Below, in pieces: positions 23,043 through 34,600 of a stretch of 64,000 bases of DNA (its first letter is position 1; each line of letters starts with the position of its first letter). The notes under the pieces were generated by a model. It worked only from the letters and a program-made list of their open reading frames with translations. It did not search any database and had not been told where the DNA came from. A program made the translations under genes and the position numbers. The stretch is taken from assembly GCA_037074615.1 (NCBI GenBank), contig CM073550.1, positions 12,914,001 to 12,978,000 on the forward strand, written 5' to 3'. The DNA comes from Leucaena leucocephala (lineage: Eukaryota > Streptophyta > Magnoliopsida > Fabales > Fabaceae).

Positions 23043-23946
23043 TTAAATCTATGTTGAATTTATTGGGGAATAATTCCCAAAGATATTAACTTTTCTATTT
23101 CTTTACATTAAGTTCCTTATATCAATTTCCTCAAATTTTCTAATTATATTTGGTCATGTGTAATATTTTTTCCATATGAATTTAAATTAAATAAAGATAT
23201 TAAAAAAATATGACACAGAGCAATATAAGATTGAAGAACTTGATCAAATATATATAAGGAACTTATCTAAGTTTTCTCCTTTTATTAATTGTAATTAATA
23301 TTCTTTGAAAACCGTTAGACATAATTTGCCAAAAATTGAGGTTTTAATTATCATTAAATTACTTAGGAAGTTCTCAAGTGTCCTTTTCTCATTGGTAATT
23401 TCTGGTAAACTTTTAGATTTGATACTTTTAAGTAGGGAAAAAGTTAGCCAAACCACCTTGTTATTTAAAGCTTGAGTTCCCAAAATTCAGAAGATGTTGA
23501 GCTATCAAAACTCTCAAAATGTCTTCTAATGGTTCTCCAAACGTGTTTGTCATCGTGTGCGGCGTCTATTGGCTATATAATAGGCACACTTTCCATCACA
23601 CACGTCACCAGCCTTTAGAAATTATCAACCACCTTATTAGCTCGACTACAACAACTAAAAAAATAATTACTTCTCCTCATAATCTATGACATAATTGTTA
23701 GAGTTAATATTAATTATAAATATAAGATATATTTTATATATTTATTAATTTTTTAAAATTATTAATATTGATACTCTCTTAACAATAATCAAATAAGAGT
23801 GAAAATGAAAGAGTTAAAAATATAATTAGGATATTTTAAAAAAATTATATCATATTAATTAATTCAACTAATTTTCTTAATTTAATTAAATCAATATCAT
23901 ATATTAAGGACAGTACAAATAATATATAAATACACATACAAGTGTT
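22676..23946. repeat. Segmental duplication block, copy B, 5' flank of PRP2
   Basis: 22676-23105 matches 1-430. 23105-23946 matches 3397-4274. The middle of copy A (CACTA element plus 2804-3396) is missing here, so the copies differ by an insertion and a further deletion. Confidence 0.85.
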
Positions 23947-24028
23947 GGTGAACTAATAAAAAGATCTCAAAGTCTCTTTATGGTTGTCCAAACCACACAA
24001 ATCCCCTACTTACCTCTATCTATATAAA
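23947..24028 (+). promoter_or_regulatory. PRP2 proximal promoter block with TATA box
   Basis: Nearly identical to the PRP1 block. TATATAAA is at 24021-24028, 95 bp before the ATG. Confidence 0.7.
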
Positions 24029-24115
24029 CACCAAGAAATCCCAATGGGTTCTCATCAAAACTCAAACCAAAGCATTCTCACACATATCTTCTTCTTTCTT
24101 CTTCACAATTCAGTC

Positions 24116-24502
24116 ATGGCTTCTTCTTCGTGCAAATCCATCATCACAGCTTTCATAATGGCTCTCACATTCTCAAGCATGATGTTTTCGAGCTTAGCAG
24201 CTCGTGGTCTTCTTCAAACAACACAACCTTCGATACCAAACATGCCCGGAATGCCAAGTAACTTGCCCAAACCTACAGGATTACCACCATTGCCTTCAAT
24301 CCCAATTAACATTCCTCCTTTGCCTACAAATCTCCCAAATCTGCCCAAACCAATTACCACACTTCCTCCTCTTCCTTCAATGCCTAAGATTCCAACAGTA
24401 CCACAGACCACACTTCCTCCATTGCCAAACATGCCCTCTCTCCCCACTATCCCAACTACTATTCCTTCTATCCCATTCCTCTCCCCTCCTCCTTCTAATT
24501 GA
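24116..24502 (+). CDS. PRP2: small secreted proline-rich protein
   Basis: 128 aa, single exon, the closest sibling of PRP1. The signal peptide (residues 1-29) is unchanged. The mature part differs at a few residues: GMPSN for GIPSN, SIPINIP for SIPSNIP, KPITTLP for KPTTTLP, and TTIPSIP for TTMPSIP. All changes keep the Pro spacing. It ends PFLSPPPSN. Start choice follows PRP1: the ATG opens the signal peptide and the distance to the TATA box is the same. The 3' flank differs from that of PRP1, so only the gene and 5' side are shared. Likely apoplastic; function not shown. Confidence 0.85.
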   Translation: MASSSCKSIITAFIMALTFSSMMFSSLAARGLLQTTQPSIPNMPGMPSNLPKPTGLPPLPSIPINIPPLPTNLPNLPKPITTLPPLPSMPKIPTVPQTTLPPLPNMPSLPTIPTTIPSIPFLSPPPSN

Positions 24503-25396
24503 AAAAACATAATGGTTCATCTGCTGCTATTAGTTTCTTCGTCGATCTATTGTGGCTGGTAGTTCTCAGAAGCATGCCAGCACACGCACGTATAATTCAC
24601 TTGTATTGGTTTCAATTGCTTTTTGTATGTTAGGAAGAGCTGTATGGGCCTCTATATGTCATTTTCTTTTATTTCCGTTTGGGTATGACATTTAGAACAG
24701 TGTGTTTTTTCTTTTATTTGTAGTATTCCTAGGACTTTCTTGTTATGATTGTAATCTTTGTTTACGCAGTTACTATTATACAATTAATAATGCAGTTCAT
24801 GCAATGTTCATCGATCTCATCTGAAACTTTTTCTAAAACCCTAAGAGTAGAGTAGATTACTCTATTAAAATAGACAAAGAAAAGAGAAAGAGAATTGCTT
24901 ATTTGATTAACTGAAGAAATGATGGTCGATCAAAAGAGTTCTATTATGGATTAAAATATTCTACTGGAAATACTCTATTATTTATTTAGTTCAATAAAAA
25001 TGGGAGAGAACATTACAAGATAATTATATATATTTGGTTTATATATTTTCTATTATTTTTTATAGATCTATCAATCTCTTTTAAATTTATTGACAAATAA
25101 TCCACAAAGATATTAACTTTTCTAGCTTCGAAAATCTCACATATGCACATATCGTGTGTGTGTGTATTAATTATTTTAAATCTCCAGTTCGTAGAAAATA
25201 ATCCCCCCAATCTTATATATTTTAAAAATTTTGCGAATCCTATCATTTGAATTACAGATATATCCGCTCAATTTGATTCACTTTAGATTGACTTATGTTT
25301 GAATTAATTTGGAAGATATAGTTGAAATTAAAATTTCTTTTAGTAGTTATCTTTGATATTTTTAGTAGTACTTATCATTTTCAATACTTTGTTTAT
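24503..25396. other. 3' flank of PRP2 and duplicated flank copy C
   Basis: A 3' UTR-like stretch runs to about 24830. From 24961 the sequence resembles 215-442 joined to 2804 onward, without the CACTA element. No gene is seen. Confidence 0.5.
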
Positions 25397-25700
25397 GGGT
25401 TAAACAGTATTTTTGTCCCGAAAATTTTTACGGAGAGCTATGGTGGAGAAGAGGGAGGGCAAAGCAAGTTTGGAAGGAGCTAAGATGATGTGGTTAACAT
25501 GTGGCATAATATATGTCATATAGCTAAATCACGTTAGCATAATTGGTTAAATAACATTTAATTTAACTATTTAGATATGTTAATATAGGGTGATATTGCT
25601 ACTTTTTTACTACTTTCAGGATGACATGACTCCTATAAAAAGTTCTTGGTACTGCAGCTCTTTCACAAAAATTTTTGGGCCAAAAATACTATTTAATCCC
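25397..25700. mobile_element. MITE with about 33-bp terminal inverted repeats
   Basis: The left end, GGGTTAAACAGTATTTTTG followed by TCCCGAAAATTTTT, is mirrored at the right end, CAAAAATTTTTGGGCCAAAAA followed by TACTATTTAATCCC. The flanks have 'ctttgttta' and 'ctttgtttt', a possible imperfect 9-bp target duplication as in Mutator-type elements. It interrupts the duplicated flank: the related sequence at 3110-3180 lacks it. It is too short to encode a transposase. Confidence 0.7.
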
Positions 25701-26187
25701 TTTGTTTTTTAAATACTTATTATTTAACATTTTAATTTTTAATACTGAAAAATTAAATTTTATTGTTGCAAATATAACATATATGAGTATTAAAAGTTTT
25801 AAATATGAGTATTGAAAGTATTTTTAGAAAAGTATCAATGATAAGTAAAGTACTAAAAAAATTAAGTCGGAAGAATTTTAATTCCAACAAAAAGTCATGG
25901 TCATCTTTCGGAATATGAAAAATTAATGATTTTTAATGTCATGTCTTTATATGTCATTTTGCCAAAAATTAAAGTTTAGTCCTTATAGTTTTATCAAATT
26001 TATAACTCAGTCATTATAGTTTAACTCGTCACCTACAAAATCTTCTTTTCTGTCATCTTCTCCGACACCTAAGCAATTTGTCATTTTCTCATTGGTATTT
26101 TCTAGTAAAATCTTTTAGATTTGATCTTTGTTAAGCAATTAATTATAAATATGTTTAGTACATGTTTGGGTTACATCCAAATTGTAG
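25701..26187. other. Duplicated flank, no gene
   Basis: 25731-25935 resembles 3180-3390. After that, AT-rich sequence resembles 3700-3760 ('ttttctcattggta'). Nothing is coding. Confidence 0.45.
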
Positions 26188-26612
26188 TTTTAGGGCCTAT
26201 TTGGATTAGCTTTTGGAGAATAGATTATGGGGAGAATAGATTTTGGGAAGAATAGATTATGGGGAGAATAGATTTTGGGAAGAATATATTTTGGAAATAG
26301 AGATATTTGGATGATTAGTAGTAAAATCACTTTTTTATAAGGAATAAATTTTATTTTCAATTATTTCATTTAAATAATAAAAAATAATACATATGTACAG
26401 TCACAATATACACTTACGGTAAAATGAGGAAATTTTTAAAGCAAAAGTTTGTGGGGTTTAGATTAATCCAAACCATGGTTTTATAGGATAAAACCATGGT
26501 TTGGATTGAGAATTGATTTTTGGGTAAAAAATGAGCGTTTGAGTGAAATATAAGAAAATTGTGGTTTGAGGTAAAAATCGATTCTCTAACCTAAGAGCCA
26601 AACACACACTTA
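26188..26612. mobile_element. MITE-like element, GAATAGATT family
   Basis: It starts GGGCCTATTTGGATTAGCTT and then has repeated GGAGAATAGATT/GGAAGAATAGATT units. The right end has CTAAGAGCCAAACACACACTT, roughly the inverse of the start. A relative lies at 60358 in the PPR intron. The superfamily is not assigned. Confidence 0.6.
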
Positions 26613-26759
26613 AAAGAGCTTCTGACCCAAACTTTAGTTTAAGAAATTTTAAAACAAACAGTCATATTTTTCCAAAAGGATTTATGGATCAAAATATAGT
26701 TTTGAATAAGTTTCTAATGAGAATAGCTTCTGGAACAATAAAAAAGCTTATAGACTACC

Positions 26760-27110
26760 CAATTACTATTTCACTCCTATTTTCCTGGCACTCTCTCTCC
26801 TTTCTTCTCCCTCTCCTCTCTCTTCTCAGCTCGCCGTCATCCATGGAGCTCACCGTCATCGCTAGAACTCACCATCAGGGTGGGTTGTGTAGTCGTCGTA
26901 CATCTTTGTTGTCACTTGGGTCGCTGGGTAGCGTTAGCTGCTGAAGCTTATCTCTTCCTCCGTCGCTACTTCTTGTCTTTAGCTCCTTCATCGTCAAGCT
27001 TCATCGCCGTCAGATGCTTCTCTGCATTGTCGTCATTGCAAAGATGAACGAAGAAGAGAAAAATAGAAAGCAGAGGCGTGGGTTGCAAGGACGAGAATGA
27101 TGATCTTTTT
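26760..27110 (+). other. CT-rich leader-like patch with short ORF
   Basis: A strongly CT-rich stretch (26770-26830) precedes an ATG at 26843 that opens only 33 codons. The composition is less AT-rich than the surroundings, as in a plant 5' UTR and first exon or a captured fragment. The product is not recognised and it could be non-coding. Confidence 0.25.
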
Positions 27111-28199
27111 TTTTAATTTATCTCATAATATTTCTGGTAATTTATCAATCACTAGGGATGAGCAAGGTGCTTGCAACCCGTGGACCCGCCTACAACCCAG
27201 TATCATTTTACCCGTTTAAACCCAGCCCAAAATAGACTCATAACGGGTAGGTTTAAATATGCTCAAACAGTAAATTATATGGGATGGTCAGCCCGTACCC
27301 CTCCCATATATTTTTTATTAATTTATTATATTATATTTATTTAAATTTATTTTTATTATATACTAATATACTTTTTAAAATTTATTTTGTAGAGGTAGAG
27401 GGAGTTCTATTTACAACCATCGCAAGTAAATATAATGTAGATGATATATAATCATAATCCAATTGAATAATTAAGATTATAAATGATTATATTTTATGAG
27501 CATTGTGAACTGTGTGGTTATAAATTTATAGTTATTATTATGGTATTTTATTTTCTAATTTTAGGATGAACAATCATATCATGTGTGTACTATTATTATT
27601 TTATTTCTATTGTTATTAGAACTTCAAATGGGTTTAAATAAAAAATATTTTTATCTTTGATAAATGGGCTGCCCATACCTGTTAGAGCATGTTCAGTCCA
27701 GCCTATTTAATACAGGCTTAAATGGGCTGGGGCACAGGCATGGGCCAGCCCGTGCGGCCCGTGCTTAGAAAAAAATAAATAGGCGGGGCACGGGCTAAAA
27801 TATTTATAACTATTCAAACACTCATTTATATATAACAATTCAAATATTCATTTATATATAACAATTTTTTTATAAACTCTTCTCTAAAAATATTTTTTTA
27901 AAATCATTTAAAAGCTATTTTTTTATAAGTCATGTTTTAAAAACCTATTTGAACAGCTCTTAATATATATATATATATATATATATATTTGTAAATATTC
28001 TTTAGTGGACAGAATAATTAGTAAGTTTACAGTTGGTAGAATTATGTTGTAGTGTAACCTGTGATATGCGTGTATTATGTGCATTCTAAATAGGGGATGT
28101 ATATCTATTGTATGTAACAATTTTTTCTCATTTCATTATTCATATATCAAAGTTACGCTTCCAGCACCCTGTTTCCTAACAATCTTTTTGTTTTTTTAA
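27111..28199. other. Repeat-like sequence, possible hAT remnant
   Basis: At 27154 TAGGGATGAGCAAGG is followed by 'cccgtggacccgcc', and near 27660-27800 'gggctgcccat', 'cagcccgtgcggcccgtgc' and 'aggcggggcacgggc' recur. GGGC/CCCG-rich ends with TAGGG are seen in plant hAT elements, but no pair of termini or target duplication was found. A (TA)n run lies at 27964-27988. Confidence 0.3.
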
Positions 28200-29374
28200 G
28201 TACGGAAAGTTAGCCAACTGTCACCTTGTTATTGGTCAAAAAGCCTATTGAGGAGTTCCCACATTCAGAAGCTGGTAGAGCTATTAAAACTCTCAACTTG
28301 CAAAATATCTTCTTGTGGTTCTCCAAACTACCTACAATTCTCCCAAAAGCTTGCGTGGATGGGCACTGATTAAGATATGCGTTTCTTTTTCTTAACAAAC
28401 CATTGATAAGGTATGCTAAATATGTCAGGTAAATAACTAATTTTTTTTAAAAGATTAGTTATTTATAAAACATATATATATTATTTTTTAAAATATGTCA
28501 TTTAATCATTTGATTATTTGGATTAAAACTATTCTTACATACCATCAAATACTATTATTTGGATTAGTATTCTCGTGTTCAAGCTGTAAGGATACAATCA
28601 TGATAATTACTTAAAGGTAGCGCGATTTCCCTTATTATGGACATACATTCTAGCAAATCAGACTAATTATCCGATACTTACACTGGATACCAATAGATAA
28701 AAAAATATTCTTATAGAAAAGTTCTCTTTTAACATGGATAGTTTAATAAAGAAGTTATAAATTTTTGAAATAAAACAAATTGAGATTTTTAGATTAAAAC
28801 GAACCTTCAAAATTTCAACTATATGTCATGTATTTAGGATTCAGACAATAAAAATCATGCATGCTTCTTATAAATGTAGGAAGAATATAATGTTGGCTTC
28901 TAGAATAATACATAGTCCTATTATGACGAACTTAATTAATTCACTTAAATGGGAACATGACGAATTTGTCCTGAATTAAATCCTAATCAATAATTATGCT
29001 TTAATACTGCACGTGTTTGGAAGCATGTGTGACGCCTATTGCCTATATACGTGTCCTTAATTAGATCCTAATCAATAATTATGTGATTAAAGCTGACAGA
29101 ACATGTTTTACATTTTATTAATCTTTTTAAAATGTATTATATTTTATATTAAATAATTAAAAGTTAGACACGCTTTGTTGGCATTTAATTCTTGAATGAT
29201 TATTTTACCTTCATTGAGGGCGGTATTTTCAATTAATAATAAAGTTAATAATGTTATATTTAAATTATTAAAAATATATTTTTTAAACTAAAAAGACTAA
29301 AATAAAACTTGACACAGACATAAATGACCAACCATATACTTTAGCATATAATATTATATATACATATAAGTATT
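28200..29374. other. Diverged distal 5' flank of PRP3
   Basis: 28200-28330 resembles 3766-3870 and 23440-23540 ('agttagccaac', 'gagttccca', 'aattcagaag', 'tggttctccaaac'). The rest is AT-rich and unassigned. Confidence 0.5.
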
Positions 29375-29461
29375 GGTGAACTAACAAATTAAAAAGATCT
29401 CAAAGTCTCGTTATGGTTGTCCAAACCCTACAGATCCGCCACCTACCTCTATGTATATAAA
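29375..29461 (+). promoter_or_regulatory. PRP3 promoter block with AC element and TATA box
   Basis: GGTGAACTAAC, AGATCTCAAAGTCTCG and TATGGTTGTCCAAACCC are followed by ACCTACC (29441-29447) and TATATAAA (29454-29461). ACCTACC is the classic AC element bound by R2R3-MYB factors of phenylpropanoid and vascular genes. Confidence 0.7.
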
Positions 29462-29475
29462 CGCCAAGAAACCCC

Positions 29476-29937
29476 ATGAGTTCTCATCAAAACTCAAACC
29501 AAAGCATTCTCACACATATCTTCTTCTTTCTTCTTCACAATTCAGTCGTGGCTTCTTCTTCGTGCAAATCCATCATCACAGCTTTCATAATGGCTCTCAC
29601 ATTCTCAAGCATGATGTTTTCGAGCTTAGCAGCTCGTGGTCTTCTTCAAACAACACAACCTTCGATACCAAACATGCCCGGAATTCCAAGTAACTTGCCC
29701 AAACCTACAGGATTACCACCTTTGCCTTCAATCCCAAGTAATAATATTCCTCCTTTGCCTACAAATCTCCCAAATCTACCCAAACCAACTACCACACTTC
29801 CTCCTCTTCCTTCAATGCCTAAGATTCCAACATTCCCACAGGCCACACTTCCTCCATTGCCAAACATGCCCTCTCTCCCCACTATCCCTACCACTATGCC
29901 CTCCATCCCATTCCTTTCTCCTCCTCCTTCTAATTAA
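29476..29937 (+). CDS. PRP3: proline-rich protein with lost canonical ATG
   Basis: The conserved initiator is GTG at 29548-29550 (VASSSCKS instead of MASSSCKS). The frame stays open upstream to an ATG at 29476, giving 153 aa (MSSHQNSNQ... then the hydrophobic run THIFFFLLHNSV), and it has an ATG at 29590 giving a protein that starts MALTFSSMMFSSLAARG. The 29476 ATG lies only 22 bp after the TATA start, so it may fall before or at the transcription start. Use of 29590 would leave a shortened signal peptide. The mature part is intact (LLQTTQPSIPN to PFLSPPPSN), with one extra Asn (SNNIPP) relative to PRP1 and FPQ for VPQ. It shares its 3' flank with PRP1. Which start is used is unknown; it may be a pseudogene in the making. 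Confidence 0.65.
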   Translation: MSSHQNSNQSILTHIFFFLLHNSVVASSSCKSIITAFIMALTFSSMMFSSLAARGLLQTTQPSIPNMPGIPSNLPKPTGLPPLPSIPSNNIPPLPTNLPNLPKPTTTLPPLPSMPKIPTFPQATLPPLPNMPSLPTIPTTMPSIPFLSPPPSN

Positions 29938-30565
29938 TATCTCAAAATGGTTCACTTGTGACTCATCATTATATTGTGGCTGGTAGTTCTTACTACTCAG
30001 CAGCATGCCAGAATATATGTTAGGAAGATTTTTTTTGTTAAGTGGCTCTTTATATGTCGTTTTCTTTTCTTTCCGTATTCCTATGACTTTCTTGTTATTG
30101 ATTGTAATATTTGTTTACGCGGTTGCCATTATACAATAATGCAGTTCATGCAACTTGATCTCATCTGAAACTTCTGAAACCCTTACAGTATTAAATTAAC
30201 TAGAGAAATAATGGTCAAAAGAGTTCTTATTAATGATAACTAAATTGGTGCTTAAGTTCACCTTCCATAGTTCAGTTTAAAGAAAAATCTCAGCAAGGAA
30301 ATAGCTACAACGAAGAAGGCAAATTATACTCTAATAGCCTAAGCCCAATTATCACATTTGTAGTCCATTAATCTCTAAATATTAATATAATTAAGGCCAT
30401 TCATTACAAGTTCACAAAATGCAATTGTTGTGTTAAAGGCAAATTATATTATGGGTTAAGGTGCAAAAATTGCAATGGATAGCCAAGATATAATAAAAGG
30501 TTGCAACTAACATGCTTGGAATAAAGTTAGTGTCTTACAAGATGGTAAACTTAAATCGAAAAAAG

Positions 30566-30596
<31 letters not shown>

Positions 30597-30899
30597 TGAG
30601 ATAAATGTAGTCTAAGCAATTTAAGTTAATTTGAATAATCAATACAAATTTTTAGCACAATAATTAAGTTATCTTGCTGATGAATTCTATATTACAAACG
30701 CTCTAAAATAAATATATACATATTTAATAAAATAAAAATATTTTTTATAATCTATGCAAATCAAAATATAATTAATTTATTACCTGTATGATTTGTTTAC
30801 TCAAAAACATATTATACATACATATATATTTAAAATATATTATATTTGTTTATATAATCCTAATATAAAGTATTCGATTTTTTTTAAGAACTAAATCAG
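29938..30899. repeat. 3' flank of PRP3, duplicated from or to PRP1
   Basis: Near-copy of 4831-5797. It includes a TA microsatellite (about 30568-30590) and ends at the same 'aaatcagaa' breakpoint. Confidence 0.75.
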
Positions 30900-31736
30900 A
30901 AATCAACGTCAAAGTATATGATACCAAAAATTCTGAAGCCTGTTCAAGCTTTCTGCAAAGGACTACAAATGACCATCAAAGACTGACTTTGAAAGAAGGT
31001 TGTATCATCTAGATCTCAAATACTATTAAGTCTTAACTCAATTACTTTAGCATAGGCCATTTATTATATCATGTCCTAATTTAGTTACTTATCATGTTAG
31101 AATATCTTTTTATAGTACTCGAGTTCTTAATATATGATATAATTAATAAGTTAATTTTAGTTATAAATATAAAACTTATTTCCTATATGTATCAATTTGT
31201 TCTTAATATATTGATACTGTTTCAACAATAATCAAGTAAGAAAAAAGAGTTAAGGAAGATAATTATAATATTTTAGAAAAATTATATAATATTAACTAAC
31301 TTAACTAATTTTTTTAATATAATTAAATTAGTTAAATAGATAATATATATTAAGGATTGGAGGACTAATTTATATGGGATTCAAATATACCTAAGTTCAG
31401 TCCATCTAGCCTTTACAACTTCCTCTTTATCTGTAGGTGAGTGTGTTTAAGCAAGTATGTTCTATAATATAGTTGATTTCATTTCTCTTGCTTGCAATGG
31501 GAATATATTGGACCAAGGATACTCCTTGTGGCAAGAGAACTTGAAGTATTTAGCATGTCGTCCTATTAAAGTGATCTCAGATCATGATTAAGCAGAGTTA
31601 TGCTTAAGAAAGAGCAATAATATTTCTCTCACTATATCGTTATAATCTGTTTATTTATCTTTCTAGTGTATGGTATTTTCTGTTGATTCAAATTTATTTA
31701 CAAGTTAGTTTGTCAAATTCATTTCCTGATTTTCAG
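30900..31736. other. Intergenic with MITE-like stretch
   Basis: 31135-31360 is a diverged relative of the AT-rich palindromic stretch upstream of PRP1 and PRP2, ending 'aaggattggagga'. No gene is seen. Confidence 0.4.
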
Positions 31737-31891
31737 GGACTGTTTGGCTGATTTGTATCAATTTATTCCTCACCGGGAGTGTGGCTCAGTGTACTGTGAA
31801 TGACACCGATCTGTTTAGTTTGAAGGACTTGAATGTTTGGAAAGGTCGAAAAGATGCAAAGAAACTGGGGCATCTTTTGAAGGACAAGTAA
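31737..31891 (+). other. Orphan open frame resembling a terminal exon
   Basis: It follows a good acceptor (TTTCAG at 31731-31736). An open frame of 50 codons has a hydrophobic start (VWLICINLFLTG), then NDTDLFSLKDLNVW and a basic end (GHLLKDK) before TAA. It looks like the last exon of a small membrane protein, but the family was not recognised and no upstream exons were found. It may be a captured or relic exon. Confidence 0.25.
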
Positions 31892-33463
31892 GAAAATATG
31901 TTGGCCTATGACGAGATGACATTAAGTCATTCTTAAGCGTTTATATTATTACTTCTAATCCATGACTTTAACTATGGAATTCTTAGAATCAGTTTGATAG
32001 AGATCATAACCTTCCTACTCGAGTTGATGAAGATGAGATCCAGCCGAATTGAAAATTCTGCAGTTTTAATTAGATGTGGCATTTCTCAAACCAACTTCAC
32101 AAAGCATTCAGTAAATGGACCATGAAGGCGCGTCTTCATTTATCCATTTTCACTTATTGGAAGTTTTTAACTTATATGCTTGCATGCATTTATGTTGTTT
32201 GAGTTTTTCTTTCCTTTCATATTTAATTACAAACATTCCTAAGTTCAAACCTTCTTCTTTGGAATTTATGTTGAATATCTATATACTATAGGTTTATAAA
32301 GATATGGATTCATTGACATTTGGTGATCCTAGAAAAGATTTAAAACAAAATAAGTGGAGAAATTTTAATGAGTTTAATTTTTAAAAATAAAATCATGTAA
32401 ATTAATCTTCCTTTAATTAATTTTCTTTACCTTTTTTATCTTACATTTTTAATTAAAAATTATTAAAATTTCATTACTAATTTTATTTTAGGACAATACT
32501 TATATTCAGTTGCTTATATCTATGTTAAATTCTCTAATCACATTTTGTTATGAGTACTATTTTTTTATATAAATTTAAATTAATGAACCTATTAAACAAA
32601 TTAGGATATGTGACAGTACAAAATTTTTAAATACTAAGAGTTTTCTATTTTAATATTTTTTAATTTTCTTTCCATTGTATAATTACATTTTAATTCCCAC
32701 ATGTATATTCGACTTTTGGTCATGTGCCTACTGGGACCCACCCTTGCTCATTATTGTTGCTCCTTCAATTATGGGCTTTTTATTTCTAAATATAGATATC
32801 TCTTTTTATTAAAAACAATCTTCCATGTATTATTATTAACTAAATGTAGGTCCTTCTTCACTTACCCTAATTAAACAGTGATTTTCGTATCGCCATATAT
32901 GTGTATATATATCCACAAGAGATCCCTTCGTATCCGCCAAAATCTCATAAGATATTTTATAAAGCTTAAATACATAAAACCCCCTAAATTTTAGATTAGA
33001 TGCACATAATTTTTTTAACCTTTAAAAATTTAAATAAAAAATTTTAATATTTTATATTTTAATGATTAAACAACTGCTATTAAAATTATCGTTAAATTTA
33101 ACAATTTTTATCATACAATTTAAAGTATTTTTTAAAAAAATAATACTTGACAATGTAATTTAAAGTATTTTTTTTTAAATGATACGTAGTCAAATAAATA
33201 TTTTAAATATTTTTTTAAGTATTTAACAAATATTTTAAATTACATGTCAAATGTACGTATTATTTAAATATTTTATATTTTTAAAATATTTTATTTTAAG
33301 TATTAAAAAAGTTTAAAATTATATGTTAAGTGGATAATATTATTTTTTAAATGATATTTTATATAGTAAAAATATAAAAATTGTGAATAACTAAATCTTT
33401 GTTGTTATTCAATCACAACGTAAGTTTAAAAATTAACCAATCCGATTTAGCAATTTAACCGAA
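31892..33463. other. Intergenic, AT-rich
   Basis: Very AT-rich, especially 33000-33400. No coding frame, RNA gene or clear repeat boundary was seen. Confidence 0.4.
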
Positions 33464-33764
33464 TACTCCTCCTCCACCAGTTCTTTTTATAAAATACAAA
33501 TAACCAAATTTTATGGATTAACATCTTTGTTAAAATTAATTAAAAATAATAAATATGTAAATATAAAGCTTATTTTCTGGATAAGGGTAGTGAGAGAGAA
33601 TGAGTAAAAAAAGAGATAAAATGTTGTAATTAATTGAGGATAAAAATAAAATAATGAATTGAAGTTTTAGACAAGCATAAAGTGTAATTTATAAAAAATA
33701 TCATCTAACTTTATCATTCTTAAAAATTGTAACTTATAAGAAAAAACTGGATGAAGGAGGAGTA
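33464..33764. mobile_element. Stowaway-like MITE upstream of PRP4 pseudogene
   Basis: The ends are inverted: TACTCCTCCTCCACCAGTT at left and AACTGGATGAAGGAGGAGTA at right. The inside is AT-rich. Short size, TACTCC termini and TA at the borders fit Stowaway-like (Tc1/mariner) MITEs. Confidence 0.65.
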
Positions 33765-33933
33765 TCTTAATTATAATTGTTGAGAGAATATAATTTTTCA
33801 GTTACAGAATAATACTAATTGTTCTATTGTGCCGAACTTTCACTCAATTAGATCCTAATCAATTATATGCATTAATGGGGCGCGTGTTTCCCACCCCGGC
33901 CTCCATCACATAATCCAAAAAGATGTCAAAGTC

Positions 33934-33941
33934 TATATAAA
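33934..33941 (+). promoter_or_regulatory. TATA box of the PRP4 pseudogene
   Basis: TATATAAA follows directly after 'aaagatgtcaaagtc'. The 40-60 bases that separate these two motifs in the intact copies, including the TGGTT.TCCAAACC phrase, are missing. The promoter is therefore broken as well. Confidence 0.55.
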
Positions 33942-33990
33942 GAGCAAGAAACTCCATATGGTTTCTCGTCAAAAGCTCAAATTAAGCAAA

Positions 33991-33991
<1 letters not shown>

Positions 33992-34023
<32 letters not shown>
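33992..34023. repeat. (CA)n microsatellite in PRP4 leader
   Basis: An uninterrupted CA run between the TATA box and the ATG. Related leaders in the other copies have only 'ctcacac'. It lengthens the leader to about 141 bp from the TATA box. Confidence 0.9.
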
Positions 34024-34028
<5 letters not shown>

Positions 34029-34074
34029 CATCTTCATCATCTTCTTCGCCCTTCATTTTCATAACTCAGCCGCC

Positions 34075-34600
34075 ATGGCTTCTTCTTCTGGGAAATCCTT
34101 CATAGCAGCTTTCCTTGTGGCTCTCATCACAGTGTAAAGCGTGATGAGTTGCAGCGTTTCGCAGCTCCTTGCCGTCTTATACAAATAACACAATATTAGA
34201 GTACACACAATAATGCAGTTCATGCAATGTTCATTCATCTTATCTAAAACTTCTAAAACCCTTATATTAGAGTACATACTATTGTCTCAAAATTAAGATA
34301 ACTGGTAATAAGATCTAATTAATATCATAAAAGAAAAAGAGTACATACTATTGTATTAAATTAGGCAACGGAAAGAGATCAAATTTTGATTTAGTTAATT
34401 CCTATAAAATGATGAGTTGCAGCGTTTCGCAGCTCCTCGCCGTCTTCTCCAAATAACACGAGCTTTGTCACCTTTGCCTTCAACCCCAAATGTGCCTATT
34501 AATCCCATTTCTCTTCCTCCTCTTATTTATATGCCTCCCGTTCAAATTACACTACCACCAACCACTCTTCCTCCATTGTCAAGCCTAATTGATATCACAA
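34075..34600 (+). pseudogene. PRP4 pseudogene
   Basis: It starts correctly (MASSSGKSFIAAFLVALITV) but meets TAA at 34135, where PRP9 has TCA (Ser). An extra T then shifts the frame at the signal-peptide end ('agcgtttcgcagctc' against 'agcctcgcagctc'). The gene then breaks off at 34190 into 3'-flank sequence, and a second copy starts at 34410 with the same 'atgagttgcagcgtttcgc' (part of the signal peptide). That copy continues into a shortened Pro-rich body (SPLPSTPNVP, TLPPTTLPPL) ending about 34600 without the SPPPSN terminus. Shared GTG(T)(C/A)AAGC and AGTTGCAGC make PRP9 the closest intact relative. Not expected to make a protein. Confidence 0.85.
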
